A stretch of DNA of 64,000 bases from assembly GCF_025465945.1 (NCBI RefSeq), contig NZ_JANLNW010000064.1, forward strand, positions 55,344 to 119,343, read 5' to 3'. Source of the DNA: Pseudomonas sp. 6D_7.1_Bac1. Its GTDB lineage: Bacteria > Pseudomonadota > Gammaproteobacteria > Pseudomonadales > Pseudomonadaceae. The notes beneath the pieces are model-generated. The model was given only the letters and a program-made list of their open reading frames with translations, was not told where the DNA came from and ran no database searches. Made by a program: the position numbers and the translations under genes. This document shows, piece after piece, positions 36,024 through 45,900 of the stretch (positions are counted from its first letter, which is position 1; the number at the start of each line of letters is the position of its first letter).

Positions 36024-36311
36024 GCCGACCACCAGCGCCTGAAGCTGCTCGGGACTCAACTCCAGTTGTGAACCCTGTTGGTTGCCGGGCCAGACGAATC
36101 GGCCTTGGTGCAGGCGGCGTGCTGCCAGCCAGATGCCCAGGCCATCGTGAACCAACACCTTCATACGGTTGCCCCGGCGATTGGCAAAGAGATAAGCGCA
36201 GTGCGGCTGCGCCGCACCAAAGACCGCCACGACCCGGGCCAGTGCCGTCTCGGTACCGGCGCGCATATCCATCGGCGCGGTGGCCAACCAGATGGAGTCG
36301 ACGCGGATCAT
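36024..36311 (-). pseudogene. tnpB: IS66 TnpB, 3'-truncated
   Basis: From ATG 36311 it encodes 96 residues of an IS66 Orf2: MDMRAGTETALARVVAVFG, AYLFANRRGNRMKVLVHDG, GIWLAARRLHQGRFVWPG and LELSPEQLQALVVG. Intact proteins have about 20 more residues ending the domain. Here the frame continues into HlyD-like sequence without a stop, producing a 399-codon chimeric open frame (36311 to 35112). Confidence 0.85.
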
Positions 36312-36639
36312 CGAAGCAGGTCTCGTAGAAACGTCGCGCAAGTGGCGGCGTTGTCGGCGGGCCAATTCACCACAACCGTGCCGCGTGCATGAGGGACTTC
36401 GATACGGATGGCGGGTATGGCAATTTCTGCCGAAGGGCTTGGCGCCTGCCATTTCAACGGGACGAAGGCCGGTGCACCACCACGTCTCGGCGCGACTGGA
36501 CGCGGATCCAGCGGTGTACCAGGTTAGCGTTGAGCCCGTGGCGCTGGGCGACGCCGGCAATGGAGATGTCAGGCTGTGCACATTCCCGGATGACTTGGGC
36601 TTTGAAAGTCTTGGCGTAAGAGCGTCGTTTGGGCTGCAT
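36308..36639 (-). pseudogene. tnpA: IS66 TnpA, frameshifted
   Basis: ATG 36639 opens a helix-turn-helix protein (YAKTFKAQVIRECAQPDISIAGVAQRHGLNANLVHRWIR) that stops early at 36454. In the next frame the expected C-terminal part resumes (AFVPLKWQAPSPSAEIAIPAIRIEVPHARGTVVVNWP and FLRDLLR, then a stop overlapping tnpB). A 1-2 base indel near 36465-36480 therefore breaks the gene. Confidence 0.85.
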
Positions 36640-36820
36640 GAAGGATCCGCTTAAAAAGGCCAGAGATAGTGTCCACTTAAAATGGTGGACACCATGTCGG
36701 GGCTTAGCGGGGCTGAGAAGATGGGTTCACCGTTCCCTTACGCACGTTCCAGCCCGGGGCAACGTCTTCAGTTGGGGGAGTGACAAAACTGGCAATCATC
36801 TTGCAAAAATTGATTTGATA

Positions 36821-36854
36821 TAGTCCCTCCACTTCGCGTGAAATGGAGGGACTA
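36821..36854 (-). terminator. Strong hairpin downstream of the toxin-like gene
   Basis: An 11-bp perfect stem, tagtccctcca (36821-36831) with tggagggacta (36844-36854), 12-nt loop with extra internal pairing. On the minus strand it is followed by an A/T-rich run. It lies 49 bp beyond the stop of the 1291-residue gene, fitting a rho-independent terminator. Confidence 0.7.
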
Positions 36855-36902
36855 ATAAGCCGAGGCGAGAAATTTCTGAGCTTAGAGCTTGTCGCCCCAA
36901 GT

Positions 36903-39900
36903 TTAGGAATGAGTTATTTCCGGCACCAGCGGAACTACTGATATGCTACCGCCAGAATAAGTAAACTCACCGTTGGTGATATGAAAAACACCGGCACGTC
37001 GACCGATCGTTCCTCCAAGATCGATAATCGCTTCCATCAGGCCATTTATTAACAGGGATTCGGTAGTCGGCGTCGAAAAATAACGTTGCAATATCACCAA
37101 ATCCTGCGCCGAAGGTAATGCTTGCATCAACAGGCAGGATGGGCCTCGGTGCGGCTCTATTCCAAGCTCCACATGTATTTGCAGCGTGGCGACATTGCCA
37201 ATGGTCGTGACCAGCACCGGGGCGGGGGCATCCCCACTGAACTCCACTGCTTGCCCACCGATCGAGAAGAACTTGTGCCGCACCTGCAAGCCTGCAAACA
37301 CATCCGCCTTGAGCTCGCCCAGCACAACTCTGCCATCGACGATGGAGTGCTGTTTCACTGCATAATCAATATCAAAAATCCATTCATTGTTCGTGGTAGC
37401 GTGTGGATTCGGCCCTAGGGGATTCTGGGCGTCGTAACTATCGATACCGATCGAAACTGGAATAGCGGGCATGACCACTACGCAAGTACCGTTACCGCCT
37501 GTGATGTTATAGTTCAGGTGCTGACGTTCGTTTTCGTCGACAACGGTCGGTACGATCAACGTCCGCTGAGTGGCATCCAGTATGGTATTGATGCTGGTAG
37601 TATCCAGATCCACGGTGATCTGGTAAATACCCCAATCTGTTGGAAAAGCGTACATGCCCCAAACGAATTGATCGCCATAGTACTCGTGCAAACGACGCAG
37701 TGCCGGTGCATTAGCGGTCCTTCGGCCGGTCAATTGCGCATAATTCATCTTGATATGGCGATCCACCCCGCTTGGAAGCAACACGACACTTGCCTGGCTG
37801 GCATCGAACGATTGGTTTCTTTGTACGCCAAGGCCGGTATACACATTCAGAAACCCAGTTGGATTTGGGTCGGGACGGGCCAAATAATGGTCCCAGCCAC
37901 CTGTCACGGTATGCCAGCTTCCCCCTTGGGTCCCGTTGATTAAAACGTAGCCGTATTGTGTTTGGCTTTCTTTAAAATTGATTTTTTTGACGACCGCCCC
38001 CGGTTGAAATTGCCAGATTTGGCCATCCTGCCGCAAGCCAGGTATGGAGACGCTGGTCATGATCGCGTCCATATATGCCGAGGCTTGATCGAATCCTTGG
38101 CGCAGCCGTTCATAATTTTCGACCAGAATGGGAACGCCGATCGCCAAGCCAGCCAAGGGTACTGCCAGGGCCCCTAGTACACCAGCCACGGTGCCGGCGC
38201 CAGCCAGGCCAGCAATCAGACCGGCGATGTTCACCCCGCTGCCAACAACAGCCAAGCCAAGTTTGGATTCAATGGCTGCACGGGCAGCCAAGTCTGAGGT
38301 CTGATTCAATTCGACGATAATGGCGCCGATATTGATGGCATCAAACGCCACATTTACTCCCGCCCCCATTCTCCCGATGAGAGTCATTGCTTTGGGCGCC
38401 AAGTTTAATTCCGTGCCAAGTGCTGAGCGAACCAGCTGGCCCATCCTGGCGCCATCGTTGACCAATTGAATGCCATTTTGAACCAACTGTGCATACACTT
38501 GTACTTTGAGTGCATCGCTCATTGCCGTTAGCTCGCCATTTCTGGAGCGCATCTCGATCAAGGTTTTCAACATGAAAGCGGCATTCAGGGTGTGTATTGC
38601 ATCTGCCTCCGACAAATCCGGCCGGATCTGTAATCCCTGTTCAGCCTCATGCCATGTGAGTCCCCGGCTGACATCATTGATCAATCCATTTATTTCAGCA
38701 TGAATCTGAGGATAAATGGCATTGTTATTGGTAGTAATCCAGCGTGACGGTTCTGCTTCGTCAACATTGGCGGCGCGACGGATAAACAAGAGTCTGGCTC
38801 TACTCCCATCCTTGTCGCTACTGGTTTTTAGTGTCGGCAGCCATTCCTCGGGCGACAGCTGATGTTGTTGCATCAGGGCGTGTACGGCTTCAACCCACTG
38901 CGCGGCAAGAATCGCGCCACGGGTATTTTTAATTGCGAATTGTTCGATAGCCCTTCGGTGTTCCGCGTCTGGGGGATCTAGATCCAAGACCTGCTTGCGA
39001 ACCTGGTCGCCCACGGTTTGATGCAGACGAACTAGTTCTACCCTATCTGCGTCACTAAGTCCTGGATGGTGTATCACGCTTTCAATTTCTCCACCGGCTT
39101 CCATCAGGCCGCTCAGCGGCAGCGGCTTGCGCACGAGTGCAGCGAGTTTGGCATCCCACACTAGCTCCACCTTATGTACAACATCCTTGAGTCGCGCTTC
39201 TTCCTTGTTGATCCAGCCCCATTCCGGTGTCAGAATTTCTTTCTTTCCATTTGCAGTGACGCGTACGGCATATTTGCGCGCGCTCAGTGACAGATTGTTC
39301 CGACTGATCTGCATGCCGTCACCCGTACTGAGCAACCACTCTCCCAGCTCGCCGGGCAAGCTGGTGGCTAGGGATTGATGCTCATTCAGCAACTCGCAGC
39401 CGACCAAATCCAGGTGGATACCTTTAATCTTATCCCGGGAGGTTTGCGCCATCAGTGCAGTCAGACTAGCTTTCAGTTCGTCGACGGTTTTTCCTCCAAA
39501 CAAAGTTCGTCCATCAATGTTCACGCCATGTCCGACCAAGACTACCTTGACCTGTCCATCGCCATCGAGTTGCAGCGGTGCCTGGGATCTAATATTTGTC
39601 TGCGTTTCTCCTGGCTGCAATTGCACCCATTCGGTGTGCCTTGGGTATTTGCCAAACAGAGCCATTACCGCATTAAAACTGACATCATCTCCTTCCAATT
39701 GAACGATCAGTTGTCGACGAAAATTCCTCCCTGAGGCCGGTTCGATATGATTACTCCCCAATTCAACCAATTTTCTCAATGAGGGACGCCGCCATCCCTG
39801 GGATAAATCAAGACTGCCAAGCGCATTTTCCCGCAGGCGCAAGCCGATAGCGTAGGCTCGCGCATGCTTCGCAAATTCGAGTAATTTGGCAGGTCTATCA

Positions 39901-40778
39901 TTGAGGTTATGGGTGTGAGTCGCCGCGTATTCATCAGCCAATTGAGCCAGGTCACTCAATTTCCCCATCTTTGCCATGACACTGAGGCCATTGGCTTCAG
40001 AATGGTATCGATCAAGTTCATCAAGAATACGTGTATACGAAGGACCATCTGGTGTGCCCGCTTTGGCGATCAACCGTTGTCGATTGTCCAGAGTGTCCGG
40101 GATACTGCGGGCGCCGTTGTCGATTTCTTCTTTTACGGCCTTGAACGGTGTCACTTCTTTTTCGAAAAGGCGTGCCAGCTCGGCCAGTGTTGCCGTTCGT
40201 TGTTCCTCCGTCGGGCGAAGAGAGCGCGGGGTGAGCGGTGAAATCGACAACTGGTATTCTGCATACCTACTTCCCCAGCGCGGATATTCAAGATGATCCT
40301 TGGCCCAACCGCGTGCTTCACCTAACAATGTCCATGCCGGATCAGTCAATAGGGGCTCATTTGTTGCGGCTACCGCACTGTTGGCGAGCGCATGAGTCGG
40401 AAAATCCCGAAACTTAATGACTACACGACGAAGTCTAGGCAACGCGAGAAATTGTTCCTCCCAATTTTTAGCGCTATCGATAATGGGCGTACCGATACGG
40501 TCCGTGGAAAACTGACCGGCCGTTATGTCGATCATTACGCGCTGCTCGTCGATCTTGGCAATCACCACAAAGTGATTGCCGCTGGCACCATCCTCAGCGT
40601 TCTCCCATGTTAGCAAGCCTCTCACCTCATAGGCGATATTATTCGTTTGCAGAAGAGTTGTAACGCGACTCGATGCATTTTCGCAATTTAAGAGTGGCTG
40701 GCTAATATATTGGTTAATTTCAGTATCACTCGTCAACAAACCAGTAACTCTGCCTAGAGCCTCGTTAAAAGTTGTCAT
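36903..40778 (-). CDS. Large multidomain toxin: thiol-enzyme-like N-terminus, C80 autoprocessing protease, TcdA/TcdB-like pore region
   Basis: 1291 residues from ATG 40778, with AAGGA 7 nt upstream. Residues 25-95 resemble a transglutaminase/papain/NAT-like thiol domain: C32 in LLNCENASS, H69 in GNHFVVI, D84 in VMIDITAG. Residues 95-350 are mostly helical. Residues 355-510 look like a C80 cysteine protease (CPD): VVLVGHG with H417 and DLVGCELL with C461. The 44-residue gap is close to that of the H-C pair in clostridial TcdB (H653/C698, from memory). Residues 780-890 are rich in Gly/Ala/Val/Ile hydrophobic stretches like the TcdA/TcdB pore-forming region; the remaining 400 residues are beta-rich with no repeats seen. 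No signal peptide is visible. A compact toxin that translocates, senses a host signal (inositol phosphate in known CPDs) and frees an N-terminal effector is inferred. Codon use and A/T content differ by eye from neighbours, suggesting transfer. Confidence 0.78.
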   Translation of the reverse strand: MTTFNEALGRVTGLLTSDTEINQYISQPLLNCENASSRVTTLLQTNNIAYEVRGLLTWENAEDGASGNHFVVIAKIDEQRVMIDITAGQFSTDRIGTPIIDSAKNWEEQFLALPRLRRVVIKFRDFPTHALANSAVAATNEPLLTDPAWTLLGEARGWAKDHLEYPRWGSRYAEYQLSISPLTPRSLRPTEEQRTATLAELARLFEKEVTPFKAVKEEIDNGARSIPDTLDNRQRLIAKAGTPDGPSYTRILDELDRYHSEANGLSVMAKMGKLSDLAQLADEYAATHTHNLNDRPAKLLEFAKHARAYAIGLRLRENALGSLDLSQGWRRPSLRKLVELGSNHIEPASGRNFRRQLIVQLEGDDVSFNAVMALFGKYPRHTEWVQLQPGETQTNIRSQAPLQLDGDGQVKVVLVGHGVNIDGRTLFGGKTVDELKASLTALMAQTSRDKIKGIHLDLVGCELLNEHQSLATSLPGELGEWLLSTGDGMQISRNNLSLSARKYAVRVTANGKKEILTPEWGWINKEEARLKDVVHKVELVWDAKLAALVRKPLPLSGLMEAGGEIESVIHHPGLSDADRVELVRLHQTVGDQVRKQVLDLDPPDAEHRRAIEQFAIKNTRGAILAAQWVEAVHALMQQHQLSPEEWLPTLKTSSDKDGSRARLLFIRRAANVDEAEPSRWITTNNNAIYPQIHAEINGLINDVSRGLTWHEAEQGLQIRPDLSEADAIHTLNAAFMLKTLIEMRSRNGELTAMSDALKVQVYAQLVQNGIQLVNDGARMGQLVRSALGTELNLAPKAMTLIGRMGAGVNVAFDAINIGAIIVELNQTSDLAARAAIESKLGLAVVGSGVNIAGLIAGLAGAGTVAGVLGALAVPLAGLAIGVPILVENYERLRQGFDQASAYMDAIMTSVSIPGLRQDGQIWQFQPGAVVKKINFKESQTQYGYVLINGTQGGSWHTVTGGWDHYLARPDPNPTGFLNVYTGLGVQRNQSFDASQASVVLLPSGVDRHIKMNYAQLTGRRTANAPALRRLHEYYGDQFVWGMYAFPTDWGIYQITVDLDTTSINTILDATQRTLIVPTVVDENERQHLNYNITGGNGTCVVVMPAIPVSIGIDSYDAQNPLGPNPHATTNNEWIFDIDYAVKQHSIVDGRVVLGELKADVFAGLQVRHKFFSIGGQAVEFSGDAPAPVLVTTIGNVATLQIHVELGIEPHRGPSCLLMQALPSAQDLVILQRYFSTPTTESLLINGLMEAIIDLGGTIGRRAGVFHITNGEFTYSGGSISVVPLVPEITHS

Positions 40779-41477
40779 ATAGATTTCCTTGTGATGTTTA
40801 AGAAAGGCCATCCATCTACCTCTCACTTACACGTGATGGCCGTCCATGTAAATGCTCCACGCGGGTGTCGCATGCGTGCGCAAAATTGACTGTTTGGCGA
40901 AATTTCTGATATCTCATCAGACAATAAATAGAGGCTTTTTATGCGCTTGATTTGGCTGGCATAGTATCGGGCCACTAGGCTGCATGTCACAGCAGACGAA
41001 GCCGATGCGCGGCTGGCGAAGTTCGGGGATCACAGCAGGATTTACTTTCTTCGCCTTATTTGATTCTCCATAAATCCACCCATTAACGTGAACAAGCATC
41101 ATGATGCGACTCGCGCACTTTCCAACAATTAAAATCCAGGAATAAAGTATGAAATCCGCCAGATTCGCAATGGCAAACCAGAAAAACAATACCCTCCCAC
41201 CCGAATCGTTTTATAGAACATCCAGATCGCAAAAAAAAGCAAATATCTGAAATCAGACAACTCGAGAATGCAGACCTGATGAAGTGGTGGTGGATCATCC
41301 CTTCAAAGTGATTTGTGAGGCCCGGACTCAAAATCCAGACCGTTTCACAATTAATCCGCACCATCTCATTCCGGGACCGAACACCTAACGCATTAATATC
41401 AGCCAATACAAACACGTTAATTAGCTTTGGGCTTTTAACGAGACCATCACACAGGTCTGGCGTCCGGCAAAGATCCA

Positions 41478-41503
41478 GTGTGGGAGCGAGCCTGCTCGCG
41501 ATG
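41478..41503. repeat. Pseudomonas REP element
   Basis: The sequence gtgtgggagcgagcctgctc and the following gcgatg match the common REP palindrome of fluorescent pseudomonads, with the gagcgagc/gctcgc stem. A single copy, between the toxin region and mexE. Confidence 0.75.
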
Positions 41504-41619
41504 GCCGCGACTCGGTTTTCAGCTTGACTTTTGCATTCCCCGCAACACTGAATTGTCATTGCGCAGATTGATAGCCACCTAACGAAAGCCCCATGCTAGA
41601 GGGCTTGCTTTACGCTTAT

Positions 41620-41643
41620 ATCATTCCGAATGATAGTTACCTT
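41620..41643 (+). promoter_or_regulatory. MexT (nod-box-like) site upstream of mexE
   Basis: atca, 5 nt, aatgat, 4 nt, acctt follows the spacing of the known MexT motif ATCA-N5-GTCGAT-N4-ACYAT. All of the first block, the GAT of the second and four of five bases of the third agree. It is 76 bp before the mexE start. No mexT or mexS gene is in the window, so the regulator would act from elsewhere. Confidence 0.5.
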
Positions 41644-41718
41644 CGCTTCATTCGATTCGTGAGATACAAGCCCGCCGAGCATCATCCGTCCATCTCAATA
41701 CAATTGGCGGATGCATCC

Positions 41719-42972
41719 ATGGAACAGTCACTCAAACATTTGCGCTTCCCCTTGGCCCTCTTGGCCTTGCTGGTGATGAGCGCCTGCGGCAAGACCCCGG
41801 GCACCGCTGCCGCCATGCCTGTGACAAAAGTCAGTGTGGCCAAGGTACTGGAACAACCGGTCAATGAATGGGACGATTTCACCGGCCGCCTCGAAGCACC
41901 GGAAACCGTCGAGATTCGTCCCCGAGTGTCCGGCCAGATCGATGAAGTCGCGTTCACCGAAGGCGCACTGGTGAAAAAAGGCGACTTGCTGTTCCAGATC
42001 GACCCGCGGCCGTTCCAGGCCGAGGTCCGCCGCCTCGAAGCCCTGGTTGCCCAGGGCCACGCCAATGCTACCCGCAGCGAAAACGAAGCCCAACGCGGTG
42101 AACGCCTGCGCACCAGCAACGCGATTTCCGCAGAGCTGGCCGACTCGCGTACCAGCGCCGCCCAAGAGGCTCGTGCCGCTGTCGGCGCCATCCAGGCTCA
42201 ACTGGACCTGGCCAAACTGAACCTGAGTTTCACCCATGTCACCGCCCCCATCAGCGGTCGCGTCAGCCGTGCCGAGATCACCGCCGGCAACCTGGTGACC
42301 GCCGATGTCACCGCGCTGACCAGCGTGGTCTCCACCGACAAGATTTACGCCTACTTCGACGCCGATGAGCGTGTGTACCTCAAGTACACCCAGCTCGCCC
42401 GCCAGGGCCAACGCGGTCAAACCACTCCGGTTTACCTTGGCCTGTCCAATGAAGAAGGCAACCCGCACCTGGGCCAGATGAACTTCGTCGACAACCAGGT
42501 CAACCCGAAAACCGGCACCATCCGGGGTCGTGCGGTGTTTGATAACAGCAAGGGCGAATACACCCCAGGCCTCTACGCTCGCCTGAAACTGGTGGGCAGC
42601 GGCACTTACTCTGCCGTTCTGATCAATGACGAAGCCGTCGGAACCGACCTCGGCAAGAAGTTCGTGCTGGTGATGGATGCCGACAACAAATCAGCCTACC
42701 GCGCCGTCGAGCTGGGGCCGAAGATCGAAGGGTTGCGCATCGTGCGCAGCGGCCTGAACAAGGACGACACAATCATCGTCAAGGGCTTGCAACGGGTGCG
42801 TCCGGGCTCACCGGTCGCGCCTGAAGTCATTCCGATGGCCAGCAAGGAAACCCTCACGGCCCTTGCACAACAACGCCAAGCGCTTGAAGCCAGCAACCTG
42901 CCCCAAGTCGCGCCTGCCAAGGTTGCGCCGGGTACGGCTGTGAAACTCGCCGCTGCGACTCCACGCGGTTAA
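41719..42972 (+). CDS. mexE: RND efflux adaptor MexE
   Basis: 417 residues from ATG 41719, with GGCGGA upstream; the frame extends further but without support. It starts like P. aeruginosa MexE (MEQSLKHLRFPLALLALLVMSACGK) and has a lipobox cysteine at C23, so it is an inner-membrane-anchored lipoprotein. The lipoyl halves VEIRPRVSGQIDEVAFTEG and FTHVTAPISGRVSRAE flank a hairpin with RLRTSNAISAELADSRT. The adaptor links MexF with OprN. It is first in a three-gene operon with mexF 15 bp downstream. The known system exports chloramphenicol, fluoroquinolones and quorum-sensing precursors. Confidence 0.95.
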   Translation: MEQSLKHLRFPLALLALLVMSACGKTPGTAAAMPVTKVSVAKVLEQPVNEWDDFTGRLEAPETVEIRPRVSGQIDEVAFTEGALVKKGDLLFQIDPRPFQAEVRRLEALVAQGHANATRSENEAQRGERLRTSNAISAELADSRTSAAQEARAAVGAIQAQLDLAKLNLSFTHVTAPISGRVSRAEITAGNLVTADVTALTSVVSTDKIYAYFDADERVYLKYTQLARQGQRGQTTPVYLGLSNEEGNPHLGQMNFVDNQVNPKTGTIRGRAVFDNSKGEYTPGLYARLKLVGSGTYSAVLINDEAVGTDLGKKFVLVMDADNKSAYRAVELGPKIEGLRIVRSGLNKDDTIIVKGLQRVRPGSPVAPEVIPMASKETLTALAQQRQALEASNLPQVAPAKVAPGTAVKLAAATPRG

Positions 42973-42987
42973 GGGACGACACTGACG

Positions 42988-45900
42988 ATGAATTTTTCCC
43001 AATTCTTCATTCAACGGCCGATCTTCGCAGCGGTGCTCTCGCTGTTGATCCTGATCGCCGGCAGCATCTCGCTGTTCCAGCTACCCATCAGCGAATACCC
43101 GGAAGTGGTGCCACCGACCGTGGTGGTTCGCGCCAACTTCCCGGGTGCCAACCCCAAAGTCATCGGTGAAACCGTAGCCGCTCCGCTGGAGCAAGCCATC
43201 ACCGGCGTCGAGAACATGCTGTACATGTCCTCGCAATCCACCGCTGACGGCAAGATCACCCTGACCATCACCTTTGCTCTGGGCACCGACCTGGACAACG
43301 CCCAGGTTCAGGTGCAGAACCGCGTCACCCGAAGCGAGCCCAAGCTGCCCGCAGAAGTGACCCGGATCGGCATCACGGTGGACAAGGCCTCGCCCGACCT
43401 GACCATGGTTGTGCACTTGACCTCGCCGGACAAGCGTTACGACATGCTTTACCTGTCCAACTACGCCCTGCTCAACATCAAGGATGAGCTGGCGCGGCTG
43501 GGCGGTGTGGGTGACGTGCAACTGTTCGGTATGGGCGATTACTCGCTGCGGGTCTGGCTCGACCCGAACAAGACCGCTTCGCGCAACCTGACCGCAACCG
43601 ATGTGGTCAACGCGATTCGCGAACAGAACCGTCAGGTTGCCGCCGGTGCCCTGGGTGCGCCGCCTGCGCCGAACGCCACCGCGTTTCAGCTCTCGGTCAA
43701 CACCCAAGGTCGTCTGGTCTCTGAGGAAGAGTTCGAGAACATCATTATTCGCTCCGGCGAAAACGGTGAAATCACCCGCCTCAAAGACATCGCTCGCGTC
43801 GAGTTGGGCTCCAGTCAGTACGCCTTGCGTTCCCTGCTGAACAACCAACCGGCCGTGGCGATCCCGATCTTCCAGCGTCCGGGCTCCAACGCCATCGAGA
43901 TCTCCAACGAAGTGCGGGCCAAAATGGCCGAGCTGAAGAAGAGCTTCCCCGAAGGCATGGACTTCAGCATCGTGTATGACCCGACGATTTTCGTTCGCGG
44001 TTCCATCGAGGCTGTGGTGCACACGCTGTTCGAAGCACTGATTCTGGTGGTGCTGGTCGTTATTCTGTTCCTGCAAACCTGGCGCGCCTCGATCATTCCA
44101 CTGGTGGCCGTGCCGGTATCGCTGATCGGTACGTTCGCGGTAATGCACCTGTTTGGCTTCTCGCTTAACGCGCTGTCGTTGTTCGGGTTGGTACTGGCCA
44201 TCGGGATCGTGGTCGACGACGCCATCGTGGTGGTGGAAAACGTCGAACGGAACATCGGTCTGGGGCTGACACCGGTCGAAGCGACCAAGCGTGCGATGCG
44301 CGAAGTGACGGGGCCGATCATCGCCACGGCGCTGGTGCTGTGTGCGGTATTTATACCAGCGGCCTTCATCTCCGGATTGACCGGGCAGTTCTACAAACAG
44401 TTTGCGTTGACCATCGCGATTTCCACGGTGATCTCGGCCTTCAACTCGCTGACCCTGTCGCCAGCCCTGGCTGCCGTGTTACTCAAAAACCATGACGCGC
44501 CAAAAGACCGCTTCTCGAAAGTCCTCGACGCGATCTTCGGTGGCTGGTTGTTCCGTCCGTTCAACCGCTTCTTTGATCGTGCCAGCCATGGTTATGTGGG
44601 CACCGTGGGTCGTGTGATCCGCAGCAGCGGCATTGCCCTGCTGTTGTACGCCGGCCTGATGGCGCTGACGTTCCTTGGTTTTTCCAGCACACCAACCGGT
44701 TTCGTACCGGGCCAGGACAAGCAATACCTGGTGGCCTTCGCCCAACTGCCGGACGCGGCGAGCCTGGACCGTACCGAGGATGTGATCAAGCGCATGTCCG
44801 ACCTGGCCCTGAAACAGCCCGGCGTCGAAAGCGCGGTGGCCTTCCCGGGTCTGTCGATCAACGGCTTCACCAACAGTCCTAATGCCGGCATCGTGTTCGT
44901 CACCCTGAAACCGTTCGACCAGCGCAAGGACCCAAGCCAGTCGGCCGGTGCCATTGCCGGTGCCTTGAACGGCCAGTACGCCGGTATTCAGGAAGCCTAC
45001 ATGGCGATCTTCCCTCCGCCGCCGGTACAGGGCCTGGGCACCATCGGTGGTTTCCGCCTGCAGATTGAAGACCGCGGCAACCTGGGGTATGACGAGCTGT
45101 TCAAAGAAACCATGAACATCATCAACAAGAGCCGTACCGTGCCGGAACTGGCCGGGTTGTTCACCAGCTACACGGTCAACGTGCCACAGGTCGATGCCGC
45201 CATCGACCGTGAAAAAGCCAAGACCCACGGCGTGGCCGTCAGCGACATCTTCGACACCCTGCAAATCTACCTGGGTTCGTTGTATGCCAACGACTTCAAC
45301 CGTTTCGGTCGCACCTATCAGGTCAACGTTCAGGCCGAGCAGCAGTTCCGCCTCGAACCGGATCAGATCGGTCAACTGAAAGTGCGCAACAACAAAGGCG
45401 AGATGATCCCGCTGGCGACCTTCATCAAGGTCAGCGACACCTCGGGGCCGGACCGCGTGATGCACTACAACGGCTTTATCACCGCTGAAATCAACGGTGC
45501 CGCCGCCCCCGGCTACAGCTCCGGCCAAGCGCAAAAGGCCATCGAAAAACTGCTCAAGGACGAACTGCCTAACGGCATGACCTACGAGTGGACCGATCTG
45601 ACCTACCAGCAGATTCTGTCCGGCAACACCGCGTTGTTCGTGTTCCCGCTCTGCGTCCTGCTGGCGTTCCTGGTACTGGCCGCGCAATACGAGAGCTGGA
45701 GCCTGCCGCTGGCGGTGATCCTGATCGTACCGATGACCCTGCTGTCGGCGATTACCGGGGTGATTCTCTCCGGTGGCGACAACAACATCTTCACCCAGAT
45801 CGGCTTGATCGTTCTGGTGGGACTGGCCTGTAAGAACGCGATCCTGATCGTCGAGTTCGCCAAGGACAAGCAAGAGGAAGGTATGGACTCGCTCAGCGCG

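Larger units (their letters stand above)
36024..36692 (-). mobile_element. IS66-family remnant (tnpA with frameshift, truncated tnpB, no tnpC)
   Basis: The segment holds the first two small genes of an IS66-type element in the usual order with an ATGA overlap; the large transposase tnpC is gone. The left limit is the in-frame junction with the hlyD-like remnant near 36024. The right limit is uncertain; an 8-bp inverted repeat, gtgtccac (36669-36676) with gtggacac (36685-36692), lies just outside tnpA and may mark the end of this or another element. Confidence 0.75.
40779..41718. other. 940-bp A/T-rich intergenic region between the toxin gene and mexE
   Basis: No supported gene on either strand; the open frames of 90-158 codons there lack RBSs, and one runs through a REP palindrome. 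Features seen: a 7-bp inverted repeat ggccatc/gatggcc near 40807-40843 upstream of the toxin gene, a REP element at 41478-41503, and a MexT-box-like site at 41620-41643. The base composition change suggests that the edge of a horizontally acquired insert lies in this stretch. Confidence 0.6.

Noticed and set aside
40917..41189. 90-codon minus-strand open frame upstream of the toxin gene
   Set aside because: No RBS and no recognisable family; could be a gene remnant, but nothing supports it as coding.
41083..41559. 158-codon minus-strand open frame upstream of mexE
   Set aside because: It reads through a REP palindrome, lacks an RBS and has no domain-like pattern.
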